Counted from the stretch's first letter, positions 39,032-48,770 are shown. The stretch is 64,000 nucleotides of DNA from Marinobacterium sp. (GCA_030602245.1 JAUWAC010000001.1:62001-126000); one strand, 5' to 3'. Translations and numbers: made by a program. The notes: a model not told the origin generated them from the sequence alone.

Positions 39032-39855
39032 TGAAACAGGCAAGTCGCAAGGCGCTGCCTCTGCTGTTGGCCGGCCTCGTGGCCGGCCCTGTCGGGGCTG
39101 CGACCGTTACTCAGATTCCGGTTACCGAAGCGCAAAGCAGTCAGCCGCAGTCGTATGCTCAGTCGGGGCAGAGTCAGTTGCTGATGCTGGTGCAACAGCT
39201 GCAGGAGGAGGTTCGCCAGCTGCGCGGCATGGTGGAAACTCAGCAGTATCGCCTCGATAAAATGGAGCGCGAGCAGCGGGACCGGTATCGCGATATTGAT
39301 CGTCGCCTCAGTGCGTTGATTCAGGCTGCCGCAGGGACCGCGCCACTGGGCACCGGCACCGCCATGCCGCCAGCCACTCCGGTCGATCAGGGCAGTGCGC
39401 CCGCCGCGGCTGAAGCGTCGACGGCGCCGGCCGCGCAGACGTCGCAGGCCGCATCCGCGGTCACGCCAGCCCCCGCCACGGCAACGGATGACAGCAGTGC
39501 CTATCAGGCTGCGTTCGCACTGGTGCGTGAGCGGCGTTTCGATGACGCCCGCAGCGCCTTCGACGCGTTTATCGCGCGCTACCCGCAGAGCGACAATCTG
39601 GCCAATGCGCACTACTGGATCGGCGAAATCGACCTCGCGCAGCAATCGCTGGCATCGGCAAAGGCGGCGTTCCAACGCGTGGTTGATGGCTTCAGTGGCC
39701 ACAGCAAGGTGCCGGATGCGCTGTACAAGCTGGGTGTAGTCGAAGATCGGCTGGGCAACGCCGACGCCTCCCGTGCCGTGTTCCAGCGACTGATCGAGCA
39801 GTTTCCGCAGAGTTCAGCCGCGGGACTGGCGCGCAACTACGCCGCCTCACGCTGA
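39031..39855 (+). CDS. cpoB: Cell division coordinator CpoB (YbgF)
   Basis: A 274-residue periplasmic protein. It has a signal peptide (LLLAGLVAGPVGAA), an N-terminal coiled coil that trimerises (about 45-95), an Ala/Pro/Thr-rich linker, and a C-terminal TPR domain of about 120 residues (YQAAFALVRERRFDDARSAF onward). CpoB links PBP1B activity with Tol during constriction. Its ATG overlaps the Pal stop (TGATG). Confidence 0.95.
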   Translation: MKQASRKALPLLLAGLVAGPVGAATVTQIPVTEAQSSQPQSYAQSGQSQLLMLVQQLQEEVRQLRGMVETQQYRLDKMEREQRDRYRDIDRRLSALIQAAAGTAPLGTGTAMPPATPVDQGSAPAAAEASTAPAAQTSQAASAVTPAPATATDDSSAYQAAFALVRERRFDDARSAFDAFIARYPQSDNLANAHYWIGEIDLAQQSLASAKAAFQRVVDGFSGHSKVPDALYKLGVVEDRLGNADASRAVFQRLIEQFPQSSAAGLARNYAASR

Positions 39856-39882
39856 TTCTTCACACGTAACATAGGGTATCTC

Positions 39883-40563
39883 ATGACAGAACGGCAAAAA
39901 CGCGCCGTGGTTCTGCTGTCCGGTGGCCTCGATTCGGCCACGGCGCTGGCGATTGCGAAAGCGCAGGGCTACAGCTGCCATGTGCTGAGTTTTGATTACG
40001 GGCAGCGCTCTCACACCGAACTCAATGCGGCCAAGCGGGTCGCCGCCTCCATGGGGGTCACCGAGCACCGCGTGCTGCGCCTGAATCTGGAAGACTTTGG
40101 CGGTTCGGCGCTGACCGATACATCGATCGACGTGCCCGAGGGTGAGACCGAGGGGATTCCGGTGACTTATGTGCCGGCGCGCAACACCGTGTTCCTGTCG
40201 TTGGCGCTGGGCTGGGCCGAAGTGCTGCACGCCGAAGCGATCTTCATTGGCGTCAATGCGGTCGATTACTCCGGCTATCCGGATTGCCGGCCCGAATTTA
40301 TCGAAGCATTCGAGAAGATGGCCAATCTGGCGACCCGTAACGGCGTCAGTGGTGAGCCGTTCCGTATCGAAACGCCGCTGATTGACCTGACCAAGGCGGA
40401 GATTATTCGCAAGGGTGTTGAACTCGGCGTCGACTATGCGGATACGGTGTCCTGCTATCAGGCCGACGAGGATGGGCGCGCCTGCGGCCACTGCGACAGC
40501 TGTCGGCTGCGCGCGAAAGGCTTTGCCGATGCCGGTATTGCCGATCCGACGCGCTACGTCTGA
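39883..40563 (+). CDS. queC: 7-cyano-7-deazaguanine synthase QueC
   Basis: A 226-residue ATP-dependent amidoligase-like enzyme of queuosine biosynthesis that turns 7-carboxy-7-deazaguanine into preQ0. The P-loop is [12 protein letters not shown]. The zinc site is formed by [19 protein letters not shown]. QueE, which makes its substrate and lies beside queC in Pseudomonas, is not between cpoB and queC here. Confidence 0.96.
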   Translation: MTERQKRAVVLLSGGLDSATALAIAKAQGYSCHVLSFDYGQRSHTELNAAKRVAASMGVTEHRVLRLNLEDFGGSALTDTSIDVPEGETEGIPVTYVPARNTVFLSLALGWAEVLHAEAIFIGVNAVDYSGYPDCRPEFIEAFEKMANLATRNGVSGEPFRIETPLIDLTKAEIIRKGVELGVDYADTVSCYQADEDGRACGHCDSCRLRAKGFADAGIADPTRYV

Positions 40564-40624
40564 AGCAGGTTGTTGAAAAGGGTTGTGTTTTGGTCCGTTA
40601 ACGGTAAAATGCGCAGCCCTTGGC

Positions 40625-40700
40625 GGGTCGTTAGCTCAGTTGGTAGAGCAGTTGGCTTTTAACCAATTGGTCATAGGTTCGAGTCCTATACGACCCACCA
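40625..40700 (+). tRNA. tRNA-Lys (anticodon TTT)
   Basis: A 76-base cloverleaf. The acceptor stem GGGTCGT pairs with ACGACCC, the D-arm has TTAGCTCAGTTGGTAGAGCA, the anticodon loop is CTTTTAA with anticodon TTT, and the T-arm is GGTTCGAGTCC-like. The 3' CCA is encoded. It follows queC, as in Pseudomonas. Confidence 0.97.
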
Positions 40701-40894
40701 ATCCTCTCTTCTTTTCCCTCTGTGTTTGTTGTTGTCCGGCGTCGGCGCGTGAGCCCGTTGTCGCGAGGGCGCCGACCCGTTTTCGCCATCCGGCGCTCAG
40801 TAGCCGTAAGGTCTATGCCCTGGTTGATCGCGTTTGCTGATCGGCGCGTACGCGCGGAAATCTTCGACCTTTGTCCTGTCTATTCATACGGGTG

Positions 40895-40903
40895 TGGTAT
40901 ACT
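40895..40903 (+). promoter_or_regulatory. extended -10 promoter candidate before nadA
   Basis: TGGTATACT is an extended -10 (TG-N-TATACT, hexamer 40898-40903) located 73-78 bases before the nadA start. The -35 (CCTGTC, 17-base spacer) is poor, which extended -10 promoters tolerate. The rest of the 275-base gap from tRNA-Lys (40701-40975) has nothing else that I recognise. Confidence 0.5.
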
Positions 40904-40975
40904 CTCGCACCTTTTCGATGGTGCGCGTGTCCTGTGGCCGCCGCCTTGCATCGCCAAGTAAAGAACAGAAGAAGC

Positions 40976-42019
40976 ATGCTGACCAAACCGGAAATTGATG
41001 ACCGCATAATCGTTCAGGAGCATTTTGCGCAGGAGCACCTGCCATCGGCCTTGAGTGAGGAGGAGGTGGAGGCATACACCCAGCGCATCCAGACCCTGCT
41101 CAAGGAGAAGGATGCGGTGCTGGTGGCGCACTACTACACCGATCCGATGGTGCAGGCGCTGGCCGAAAAGACCGGCGGTTTCGTTTCGGACTCGCTGGAG
41201 ATGGCGCGCTTCGGTGCCCGTCACCCGGCTTCGACGCTGATCGTCGCCGGTGTGCGGTTCATGGGCGAGACGGCGAAGATCCTGAGCCCTGAGAAACGGA
41301 TTCTGATGCCGACGCTGGAAGCGACCTGCTCGCTGGATCTGGGCTGTCCGGTGCAGGAGTTTTCCGCGTTCTGTGATGCGCATCCCGATCACGAAGTGGT
41401 TGTCTACGCCAACACCTCGGCGGCGGTTAAAGCGCGAGCGGACTGGGTTGTCACCTCCAGCATCGCGCTGCAGGTGGTCGAGCACCTGTCGGATCAGGGC
41501 AAGAAGATCATCTGGGCGCCGGACAAGCATCTGGGCTCCTACGTGCAGAAGCAGACCGGTGCCGACATGCTGTTGTGGGACGGCGCCTGCATCGTGCACG
41601 AAGAGTTCAAGGCCAAGGGGCTGCGCGATCTGAAACAGGTCTATCCGGATGCCGGTATTCTGGTACACCCCGAGTCGCCGGAAGCCGTGATTGAGCTGGC
41701 CGATGCGGTCGGCTCCACATCGCAGCTGATTCGCGCCGCGAAGGAGCTGCCGAACGAGATGTTTATCGTTGCGACCGATCGCGGCATCTTCTACAAGATG
41801 CAGCAGGCGGCGCCGGAGAAGACCTTTATCGAAGCGCCGACCGGTGGCAGCGGTGCCACCTGCCGCAGTTGCGCGCACTGTCCGTGGATGGCGATGAACG
41901 GTCTGGAAAATATCGCCGCTGCGCTGGAACAGGGGCGCGATGAAGTGACGGTGGATCCGGAGCTGATCGAAAAGGCACGGTTGCCGCTGCAGCGGATGCT
42001 GGACTTTCAGGCTGGTTGA
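40976..42019 (+). CDS. nadA: Quinolinate synthase NadA
   Basis: A 347-residue enzyme that condenses iminoaspartate with dihydroxyacetone phosphate in NAD synthesis. Three Fe-S ligands equivalent to the E. coli set can be seen: C118 ([10 protein letters not shown]), C205 (DGACIVHEE) and one in the C296-x2-C299-x2-C302 cluster near the C terminus. The start [11 protein letters not shown] is inside a longer open frame and was chosen because the family begins there. A hairpin between it and the converging bepA probably ends the transcript. Confidence 0.96.
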   Translation: MLTKPEIDDRIIVQEHFAQEHLPSALSEEEVEAYTQRIQTLLKEKDAVLVAHYYTDPMVQALAEKTGGFVSDSLEMARFGARHPASTLIVAGVRFMGETAKILSPEKRILMPTLEATCSLDLGCPVQEFSAFCDAHPDHEVVVYANTSAAVKARADWVVTSSIALQVVEHLSDQGKKIIWAPDKHLGSYVQKQTGADMLLWDGACIVHEEFKAKGLRDLKQVYPDAGILVHPESPEAVIELADAVGSTSQLIRAAKELPNEMFIVATDRGIFYKMQQAAPEKTFIEAPTGGSGATCRSCAHCPWMAMNGLENIAAALEQGRDEVTVDPELIEKARLPLQRMLDFQAG

Positions 42020-42040
42020 TCCGGGTTAAACCGGTGCTAT

Positions 42041-42070
42041 CGCGGGGCTCGCCGATCGGCGGGCCCCGCG
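42041..42070. terminator. strong 13-bp hairpin between converging nadA and bepA
   Basis: A long GC stem, CGCGGGGC/GCCCCGCG extended inward by a T-G wobble and four GC pairs, closes a GATC loop. It can form on both strands, followed by TCGTTT on the plus side. It probably ends both transcripts. Confidence 0.65.
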
Positions 42071-42075
42071 TCGTT

Positions 42076-43578
42076 TCAGGACAGGTCTTCTTTCATCTGC
42101 TGGCGCAGTGCCCGGATCTCCTGCTCCTTCTGCGTCAGGCGGGCCTTGTCGATCTCAGTGAGCTCCTTTTCGCGGCTTGCGAACTGCACCTGTCGCAGTG
42201 CCAGATCCAGTTGCCCGGTCAGCATGAAATACTCGATGCGAGCCAGATGAACGGCATTGATGCGCCCGTTCAGACCCTCGGTCTCAGCCAGCTGGAACCA
42301 GAAATCCGCATCGGTCGGGTATTCGCTGGTCAGTGCCTGAAAGGTTTCGGCGGCCAGACGGTATTCACCCACCTGGCGGGCGGTGAGCGCGAAGCGGTAA
42401 CGCACCGGCATGCTGTCAGGGTAGAGCGCGCGCAGCTCTCGGGCCAGTGCCCAGCCGGCGTCGAACTGTTGTCGGGCCAGCAGCAGATCAAGCTCGGTCA
42501 GGCGCACGTATGGATGCTTGCGCCACTGCGCGGGCAGCGCGTCAAGGGCGGCCTGTGCGGTGTCGAAGCGATTCAGCGCCAACGCCGCCAGTGCCTCGCC
42601 GTAGCGGGCCTGGGGTGCAGCGTTGCCATCGGCGATGGCGGTAAATTGCTCAAGCAGTCGCGGCAGATCCTGCGCGTAATGAACCAGCAGCCGAGTGCGC
42701 ACCAGCGGATAGAGCAGGCTCTGTTGCAGCGGTGCCGGGCGCGGCAGGCTGGATGCCCGGTTCAGCGAGTCGGCGATGCGCGACTCCGTGACCGGGTGGG
42801 TCAGCAGAAACTCCGGCGGCTTCTGGCCGTAAAAACGATAGCTTTTCTGCAGTCGCTCGAACATCCGTGGCATTGCGTAGGGGTCGTAGCCGCTGGCGCT
42901 CAGCGTTTGCATGCCGATCCGGTCCGCCTCCTGCTCGTTGCGCCGGCTGAACGCCAGTTGCGCCTGCGCTGCACCGCCAAGGGTGGAACTCAGTGCCGCC
43001 GTGCCGGCCTGCCCATCCGCCGCGGCGACGAGGATGCTGGCCAGCACTCCGGCCAGCATCAGCGGGCGGTTGCGCCGGTTCTCCTCCAGCTGCTGGGCAT
43101 AGTGGCGCTGACTCAAGTGGGCCAGTTCGTGGGCGATCACCGAGGCCAGCTCGGCCTCCGATTCCGAGGCGGTTATCAGGCCGCCGTGAATGCCGACGAT
43201 GCCGCCGGGTACGGCGAAGGCGTTGAAGCTGGCCTTGTCCAGTACGATCAGCTCCAGACGCCGGTCGGTTAGCGCGCTGTTCGGCACCACCTGCCAGAGC
43301 AGGTCAGACAGGTACTGCTTGACGATCGGGTCGCTCAGCAACGGCGCCTGTCCGCGCAGGATGCGAGCCCAGTTGCGCCCCAGTCGATGCTCATCCTCCA
43401 GTGTGATGATGCTCGAGGTGGCGTCGGTCAGCACCGGCAGCGCGGGTTCTGCATGAGCGCCGCTGGTGCTGATCAGCACCGAGGCTGTCAGCAGGGCAGT
43501 CATCAGTCCTTTGCGCAGCGGCAGCCGGTGAGAGATTCCGTTATCTTCCGGGCGTTTTTGGGTTACAGTGCGTCGCAT
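42076..43578 (-). CDS. bepA: M48 metalloprotease BepA with TPR repeats
   Basis: A roughly 500-residue periplasmic protease that degrades or refolds stalled LptD and other outer-membrane proteins in E. coli. Signal peptide MTALLTASVLISTSGAHA is preceded by about 25 extra residues, so the true start may be the in-frame ATG at 43503. The zinc site is HELAH (about residue 170) with the third ligand in NEQEADRIG. The C-terminal half is TPR-like, giving the BepA architecture. It is divergent from tusA across a gap of about 30 bases, so the two share a control region. Starts at 43590 and 43578 are also possible. Confidence 0.9.
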   Translation of the reverse strand: MRRTVTQKRPEDNGISHRLPLRKGLMTALLTASVLISTSGAHAEPALPVLTDATSSIITLEDEHRLGRNWARILRGQAPLLSDPIVKQYLSDLLWQVVPNSALTDRRLELIVLDKASFNAFAVPGGIVGIHGGLITASESEAELASVIAHELAHLSQRHYAQQLEENRRNRPLMLAGVLASILVAAADGQAGTAALSSTLGGAAQAQLAFSRRNEQEADRIGMQTLSASGYDPYAMPRMFERLQKSYRFYGQKPPEFLLTHPVTESRIADSLNRASSLPRPAPLQQSLLYPLVRTRLLVHYAQDLPRLLEQFTAIADGNAAPQARYGEALAALALNRFDTAQAALDALPAQWRKHPYVRLTELDLLLARQQFDAGWALARELRALYPDSMPVRYRFALTARQVGEYRLAAETFQALTSEYPTDADFWFQLAETEGLNGRINAVHLARIEYFMLTGQLDLALRQVQFASREKELTEIDKARLTQKEQEIRALRQQMKEDLS

Positions 43579-43610
43579 GCAGTTCTTCATTGACTGGAGG
43601 TAGAGGTTCG

Positions 43611-43868
43611 ATGTCGCAATCCCCCGCAGAATCCGGGTTCTCCCAGGTTCTCGATGCCAGCGGGCTGAATTGTCCGTTGCCGCTGCTCAAGGCCAAACAG
43701 GCCCTGAATCGCATGTCCCCGGGAGAGATCCTGAAAGTGATCGCAACCGACAGCGGATCGGTCCGCGATTTTCGGGTGTACGTTGAGCATAGCGACCATG
43801 AACTGGTCGATTCGTTCACTGAAGGTGAATGTTATATCCATATCATACGGTGTGGTCCGGTCGCGTAA
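43611..43868 (+). CDS. TusA-family sulfur carrier protein
   Basis: An 85-residue TusA/SirA-like protein. The CPxP motif is in LNCPLPLLKAKQALN, with the persulfide-carrying Cys. The equivalent in Pseudomonas (PA1006-like, same neighbours) affects molybdenum cofactor-dependent nitrate reduction, so the partner may not be MnmA as in E. coli. The start has a GGAGG site. Confidence 0.9.
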   Translation: MSQSPAESGFSQVLDASGLNCPLPLLKAKQALNRMSPGEILKVIATDSGSVRDFRVYVEHSDHELVDSFTEGECYIHIIRCGPVA

Positions 43869-43888
43869 ACAGGGAGTCAGGTGCGCAG

Positions 43889-44971
43889 ATGCGTAAAATT
43901 TTCAATAAATGGATCGATCGCTATTTTTCTGACGAAGAGGCGTTGTTCCTGTTTCTGCTGCTGGCCGTCGGGCTGGCCGTGGTGGTGTTCCTTGGCGCGC
44001 CACTGGCACCGGTGTTTGCCAGTCTGATCATCGCGTTTCTGATGCAGGGGCTGGTCAACTGGTTGCAGGCACGGGGGCTGTCCCATCTGCCGTCGGTGAT
44101 TCTGGTGTTTCTGGTGTTCGTCGGCTTCGTCGCCGGCTTCCTGCTCTTTGTCATGCCGATCGCCTGGCGTCAGCTGGTGAATCTGTTTAACGAGCTGCCC
44201 GGCATGGTCTCGCAGGTGCAGAGTCTGCTGCTGCTGTTGCCGGAGAAATACCCGCACCTGGTGTCGGAGGCACAGATCCGTGAACTGATCGGTATTGCGG
44301 CCACCGAGCTGAGCCGGCTCGGGCAATGGGTCGTCACCTTTTCGCTGAACTCGCTGACCGGCATTGCCGCGTTGCTGATCTATCTGGTGCTGGTGCCGAT
44401 TCTGGTGTTCTTTTTCCTCAAGGACGGCGAGTCGATGATGGCGTCGTTTTCTGCGCTGCTGCCGGAGAAACGGCAGGTGATGACGCGCATCTGGCTGGAG
44501 ATGGATCTGCAGATCGCGAACTATGTGCGCGGCAAGGCGATCGAGATACTGATCGTGGGTGCCGTGACCTGGGTGGTGTTTACCGTGCTGGGTATCAACT
44601 ACGCCGCACTGCTGGCGCTGATGGTGGGGCTGTCGGTGCTGATTCCGTACATCGGTGCGGCGGTGGTGACGGTGCCGATCGCGCTGATCGGGTTTTTCCA
44701 GTGGGGCTGGGGCAGCGAGTTCATGTGGATCATGATCGCCTACGCGATTATTCAGGCGCTGGACGGCAACGTGCTGGTGCCGCTGCTGTTCTCCGAGGCA
44801 GTGAACCTGCACCCGGTATCGATCATCGTGTCGGTACTGATCTTTGGCAGTCTGTGGGGCTTCTGGGGGCTGTTTTTCGCGATTCCGCTGGCAACGCTGG
44901 TGAAAGCGGTGATGACGGCATGGCCGATCGCCATTGCCAGTCAGGGAGAGGAGCCGCCGGAGGCATCCTGA
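43889..44971 (+). CDS. AI-2E/PerM family membrane transporter
   Basis: A 360-residue polytopic protein. Two N-terminal hydrophobic segments (FLFLLLAVGLAVVVFLGAPL and VFASLIIAFLMQGLVNWL) precede the LIYLVLVPILVFFFLKDG segment that marks the UPF0118 family, and further pairs follow to residue about 350. Members are called AI-2 exporters or permeases; the substrate is unproven. It begins MRKIFNKW, 20 bases after tusA. Confidence 0.88.
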   Translation: MRKIFNKWIDRYFSDEEALFLFLLLAVGLAVVVFLGAPLAPVFASLIIAFLMQGLVNWLQARGLSHLPSVILVFLVFVGFVAGFLLFVMPIAWRQLVNLFNELPGMVSQVQSLLLLLPEKYPHLVSEAQIRELIGIAATELSRLGQWVVTFSLNSLTGIAALLIYLVLVPILVFFFLKDGESMMASFSALLPEKRQVMTRIWLEMDLQIANYVRGKAIEILIVGAVTWVVFTVLGINYAALLALMVGLSVLIPYIGAAVVTVPIALIGFFQWGWGSEFMWIMIAYAIIQALDGNVLVPLLFSEAVNLHPVSIIVSVLIFGSLWGFWGLFFAIPLATLVKAVMTAWPIAIASQGEEPPEAS

Positions 44972-44991
44972 CCTCCGGCGCTCGACGCCGC

Positions 44992-45441
44992 TCAGTCACC
45001 GAGGATCTGGGCGGTGTGCTCCTTGGTTTTGACTTTGCTGATCACCTCGCTGATGACGCCGTTTTCGTCGATCAGGAAGGTGGTGCGTACGGTGCCCATG
45101 TATTCCTTGCCGTAGTTCTTCTTCAGCTGCCAGGTGCCGAACAGCTCGTGCACCTTGTTGTCAGTGTCGGCGATGAGCGGGAACGGCAGATCGTACTTGG
45201 CGATGAAGTTCTGGTGTTTTTTCTCGCTGTCGGTGCTGACGCCGATCACCTGATAGCCCGCCGCCTGCAGCCGTTCATAGTTGTCCCGCAGGTCGCACGC
45301 CTGCGCGGTGCAGCCCGGCGTGTTGTCGCGCGGGTAGAAGTAGAGCACAACTTTCTGGCCGCGGAACTGGCTGAGACTGATCGGGTCCCCGTTCTGATCC
45401 ACGGCGGTGAAATCCGGGGCCTGCTGTCCTGCTTCGAGCAT
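44992..45441 (-). CDS. bcp: Thioredoxin-dependent peroxiredoxin Bcp/PrxQ
   Basis: A 149-residue peroxiredoxin that reduces hydrogen and organic peroxides. The peroxidatic Cys is C44 in YPRDNTPGCTAQACDL and the resolving Cys is C49, the PrxQ spacing. The length and the start MLEAGQQAPDF match the family. It is divergent from dapA across 211 bases. Confidence 0.95.
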   Translation of the reverse strand: MLEAGQQAPDFTAVDQNGDPISLSQFRGQKVVLYFYPRDNTPGCTAQACDLRDNYERLQAAGYQVIGVSTDSEKKHQNFIAKYDLPFPLIADTDNKVHELFGTWQLKKNYGKEYMGTVRTTFLIDENGVISEVISKVKTKEHTAQILGD

Positions 45442-45652
45442 CTGTTAACTCCTGTCCGTTGTGAAAAGTGACGCCCCCCTCTACGCGAGCGGGCGCCAAA
45501 TCGTTTAAAATGCCTGCCCTTTACGATAACAAAAGCCGGGAACGCGATGAATCGATCGGTCCATTCCCGGTGCGCTCGGGGCAGGGACGGATGGTTGTTC
45601 CCCCGGCGCGGCAACAGTACCATACTCGGGCTTAATTCAGATGGAGACAGAA

Positions 45653-46528
45653 ATGATTCGCGGCAGTATCGTAGCGCTCGTGACCCCGATGCATGAAAAC
45701 GGTGATGTGGACTGGGCGTCGCTGGACAAGATAGTCGATCTCCATCTCGAAAAGGGGACCGCCGCGATCGGTGCGGTCGGTACCACCGGCGAGTCCGCAA
45801 CCCTGGACTATGACGAGCATCTGCAGGTCATCGAACGCGTCATCAAGCGTGTCGACGGCCGCATCCCGGTGGTTGCCGGTACCGGTGCCAACTCGACCCA
45901 TGAGGCGATCGAAATGACGCGGCGCGCCAAAAACGCCGGCGCCGATTACAGCCTGCTGGTCACGCCGTACTACAACAAGCCGACCCAGGAAGGGCTCTAT
46001 CGCCACTTCAAGGCGATTGCCGATGCGGTCGACCTTCCGCAGATTCTGTACAACGTACCCGGTCGTACCGGGTGCGATATGAAGCCCGAAACCGTATTCC
46101 GTCTTGCCGATCACCCGAACATCGTCGGGATCAAGGAAGCAACCGGTGATCTCGAGAGGGCAAAGGTCCTGATCGAGAACCTGCCGGCCGATTTTGCGGT
46201 CTATTCCGGTGATGATGCCACCGCGATCGAGCTGATTCTGCTCGGTGGCCATGGCAACATCTCCGTGACCGCCAATGTGGCGGCCGGTGAGATGGCGGAG
46301 CTGTGCCGACTCGGGCTCGAAGGACGCACCGATGAGGCGCGTGCGCTGCAGCAGAAGCTGATGCCGCTGCATACCAAACTGTTCGTCGAATCGAACCCGA
46401 TCCCGGTGAAATGGGCGATGTACGAGATGGGGCTGATCGAGCAGGGTATTCGGTTGCCGCTGACGGTACTCTCGGAAGAGTTCCACGAGGACGTTCGTAA
46501 CGCGCTGCGCCAATGCGGCCTCATCTGA
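45653..46528 (+). CDS. dapA: 4-hydroxy-tetrahydrodipicolinate synthase DapA
   Basis: A 291-residue class I aldolase that makes the first committed lysine/diaminopimelate intermediate. The Schiff-base lysine is K161 (IVGIKEATGD), the same position as in E. coli. The proton-relay Tyr lies in LYNVPGRTG, and MIRGSIVALVTPM is the family start. The ATG at 45653 has GGAGA 6-10 bases upstream. Its stop is followed 11 bases later by bamC. Confidence 0.97.
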   Translation: MIRGSIVALVTPMHENGDVDWASLDKIVDLHLEKGTAAIGAVGTTGESATLDYDEHLQVIERVIKRVDGRIPVVAGTGANSTHEAIEMTRRAKNAGADYSLLVTPYYNKPTQEGLYRHFKAIADAVDLPQILYNVPGRTGCDMKPETVFRLADHPNIVGIKEATGDLERAKVLIENLPADFAVYSGDDATAIELILLGGHGNISVTANVAAGEMAELCRLGLEGRTDEARALQQKLMPLHTKLFVESNPIPVKWAMYEMGLIEQGIRLPLTVLSEEFHEDVRNALRQCGLI

Positions 46529-46539
46529 CAGGCAGGGAC

Positions 46540-47940
46540 ATGACCAGACAAGTTTCTCGGACACTGCTCGCGCTGGGTATCGCTGCTGCGCTGGGCGGTT
46601 GCAGTGTGATAGACAACAATCCGATCTACGGCGAAAACGGCATCGTGCGTGATCGTGGCCAGGACTATGAGGCCGCGCAGGCGAGTGAACGGCTGCAGCT
46701 GCCGCCGGGGATGAGAGCGCGCCAGATGCAGGAACAGCTGGTGGTACCGGAGGTCGGTGCGACCGCAACCGCGCGTCAGGGCGATTTCGAAGTACCGCGG
46801 CCCGAATTCTTCTATGTCGACGCCGGCAGTGAGTCGGTCAACATGAAGCGGGAAGAGGGCGAGCGGGTGATCCTCGTCGATGAGCCGATCGCTGACGTCT
46901 GGGTCAAGCTGCAGGAGTTCTGGACCTTCAACGGCATCGATCTGGCACGGGTGGATGCACGCGCCGGCATCATGGAAACCGACTGGATCAATCTGGAAGG
47001 CGACGAATACAACTTTATCGATGGCTGGCTCAAGCGCCTGACCTTCCAGGATGTCGAGGGTGCCACCCGCAACAAACTGCGGATCTCGCTGCGCCCGGAT
47101 GCTGAGGATTACGAACGGACCTCCATCCGGATGCAGCACGTTCAGTTCCCGCTGGAGCAGCAGGTCGCCGATATCGACTGGAGTGCGCAGGCGCGCGATG
47201 TCGAATACAAGGCGGACATGATGTTCGAGATGCTGCGCTATCTGAGCAAGGCGTCCGAGCCGGATTCCCAGAGCCTGCTGTCGATGCGTCAGCAAACACA
47301 GGGTAACCCGCAGCTGGGACGCGACTCGCGTGGCAACCCGGTGCTCAAGCTGCCGGCGCCGATCGATCAGGCGTGGGAGCAGCTGAATGTCGCGCTGGAT
47401 CAGGCCGAGATCGATGTCGGTACGCGCGATCAGAAAACCGGCATGATCTACCTGACCTACACCACGTCGACGCCGGTCGGTGAGACCGAGCGCATGGGCT
47501 TCTTCGAGTGGCTGCACTCCGACCGTGAAGACATCACGATCGACACCGGCTTCCTGTCGTCGGCCCTGGGTATCGATCCCGATGAGGGTGATCCGGGTGA
47601 CCCGGATGCGATCCGCTACAGCTCCGGTCTGACGGCACAGCAGCAGATCGAAGAGGCGCAGGTCGAGGCTGACCTGGCTGATCCGAACAACCCGGCCAAC
47701 CAGCAGGGGTACAAGATCTGGCTCGGCGGCAAGGTCATCTACGTCTTTGGCCGCGGTGAAAGCGGCGTCTATAACAGTGAGACCGGCGCCTACGAACATA
47801 CCGGCCGCTACCAGCTGAAACTGAACCGTACCCGCTCCGGCGTATTCCTGTCGGTGTTGAACGATCAGGGCCTGGCAGCACCGGATCTGGTGGCCGAAGA
47901 GATTCTCTGGGCGGTCAAGGAACACCTGCCGCAGGGCTGA
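46540..47940 (+). CDS. bamC: Outer membrane assembly lipoprotein BamC
   Basis: A 466-residue lipoprotein of the BAM complex. The lipobox is LGGC (Cys about residue 19). An unstructured N-terminal segment with IYGENGIVRDRGQDYEAAQ, the part that binds BamD, is followed by two helix-grip domains, one starting at about 110 and one at about 265. It is longer than E. coli BamC (344), with an insert rich in Asp and Gly (about 345-365, DPDEGDPGDPDA). Confidence 0.92.
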   Translation: MTRQVSRTLLALGIAAALGGCSVIDNNPIYGENGIVRDRGQDYEAAQASERLQLPPGMRARQMQEQLVVPEVGATATARQGDFEVPRPEFFYVDAGSESVNMKREEGERVILVDEPIADVWVKLQEFWTFNGIDLARVDARAGIMETDWINLEGDEYNFIDGWLKRLTFQDVEGATRNKLRISLRPDAEDYERTSIRMQHVQFPLEQQVADIDWSAQARDVEYKADMMFEMLRYLSKASEPDSQSLLSMRQQTQGNPQLGRDSRGNPVLKLPAPIDQAWEQLNVALDQAEIDVGTRDQKTGMIYLTYTTSTPVGETERMGFFEWLHSDREDITIDTGFLSSALGIDPDEGDPGDPDAIRYSSGLTAQQQIEEAQVEADLADPNNPANQQGYKIWLGGKVIYVFGRGESGVYNSETGAYEHTGRYQLKLNRTRSGVFLSVLNDQGLAAPDLVAEEILWAVKEHLPQG

Positions 47941-47999
47941 GATTGAATCCCGTTCAGCGCACATGATCCCTGATTATCAGGGCTGTTTTGGAGAGTTTG

Positions 48000-48713
48000 A
48001 TGGAAAAGCGTGAAGAGCTTTACAGCGGTAAGGCCAAATCGGTGTACAGCACCGATGATCCGGATCTGATGATTCTGGAATTTCGCAACGATACATCCGC
48101 GTTCGATGGCAAGAAGGTCGAGCAGCTCGATCGCAAAGGCATGGTGAACAACAAGTTCAACGCCTTCATTATGCAGAAGCTGGAAGCGGCTGGTATTCCC
48201 ACTCACTTCGTGCGCCTGCTGTCTGACACCGAGAGCGTCGTCAAACGTCTGCAGATGATCCCGATCGAGTGCGTGGTGCGCAACGTGGCGGCCGGCTCTA
48301 TCTGCCGTCGCTATGGCGTGCAGGAAGGGATGGATCTGAACCCGCCGACCTTCGAGTTCTTCCTCAAGAACGACGCGCTGAGTGATCCGATGGTCAACGA
48401 CTATCACATCGAGTCATTTGGCTGGGCGACCAAAGAGCAGGTGGCGCGCGCCAAGGAACTGACCTTCGCCGTCAACGACGTACTCAAAAAACTGTTCGAT
48501 GATGCCGGCATGCTGCTGGTCGATTACAAGCTCGAGTTCGGCCTGTTCAACGGTGAGCTGCTGCTCGGCGATGAGTTCTCGCCGGATGGCTGCCGTATCT
48601 GGGACAAGGAAACGCGCAAGAAGCTCGATAAGGACCGTTTCCGTCAGGGCCTCGGCGGCGTGATCGAAGCCTATGAAGAGGTTGGTCGTCGTCTCGGGAT
48701 CGATTTCGGCTAA
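48000..48713 (+). CDS. purC: SAICAR synthetase PurC
   Basis: A 237-residue ATP-dependent ligase of purine synthesis that adds aspartate to CAIR. It begins [16 protein letters not shown], has the [16 protein letters not shown] block and the ATP/Mg site [11 protein letters not shown] with [13 protein letters not shown]. The length equals E. coli PurC. It follows bamC after 59 bases and ends at a terminator. Confidence 0.97.
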   Translation: MEKREELYSGKAKSVYSTDDPDLMILEFRNDTSAFDGKKVEQLDRKGMVNNKFNAFIMQKLEAAGIPTHFVRLLSDTESVVKRLQMIPIECVVRNVAAGSICRRYGVQEGMDLNPPTFEFFLKNDALSDPMVNDYHIESFGWATKEQVARAKELTFAVNDVLKKLFDDAGMLLVDYKLEFGLFNGELLLGDEFSPDGCRIWDKETRKKLDKDRFRQGLGGVIEAYEEVGRRLGIDFG

Positions 48714-48741
48714 CACCGCACCGATACCAGAAGGTTTGCTG

Positions 48742-48770
48742 AAAGCTCCGGTTTACGCCGGAGCTTTTTT
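48742..48770 (+). terminator. rho-independent terminator after purC
   Basis: A 10-bp stem (AAAGCTCCGG and its complement) with a 6-base loop runs into a stretch of six T. Confidence 0.9.

Noticed and set aside
40701-40975. Gap between tRNA-Lys and nadA, checked for an RNA element or small gene
   Set aside because: Apart from the extended -10 I see no conserved structure, no good start with a ribosome-binding site, and no repeat.
46201-47964. A 587-codon minus-strand open frame over dapA and bamC
   Set aside because: It is a shadow of two well-matched plus-strand genes.
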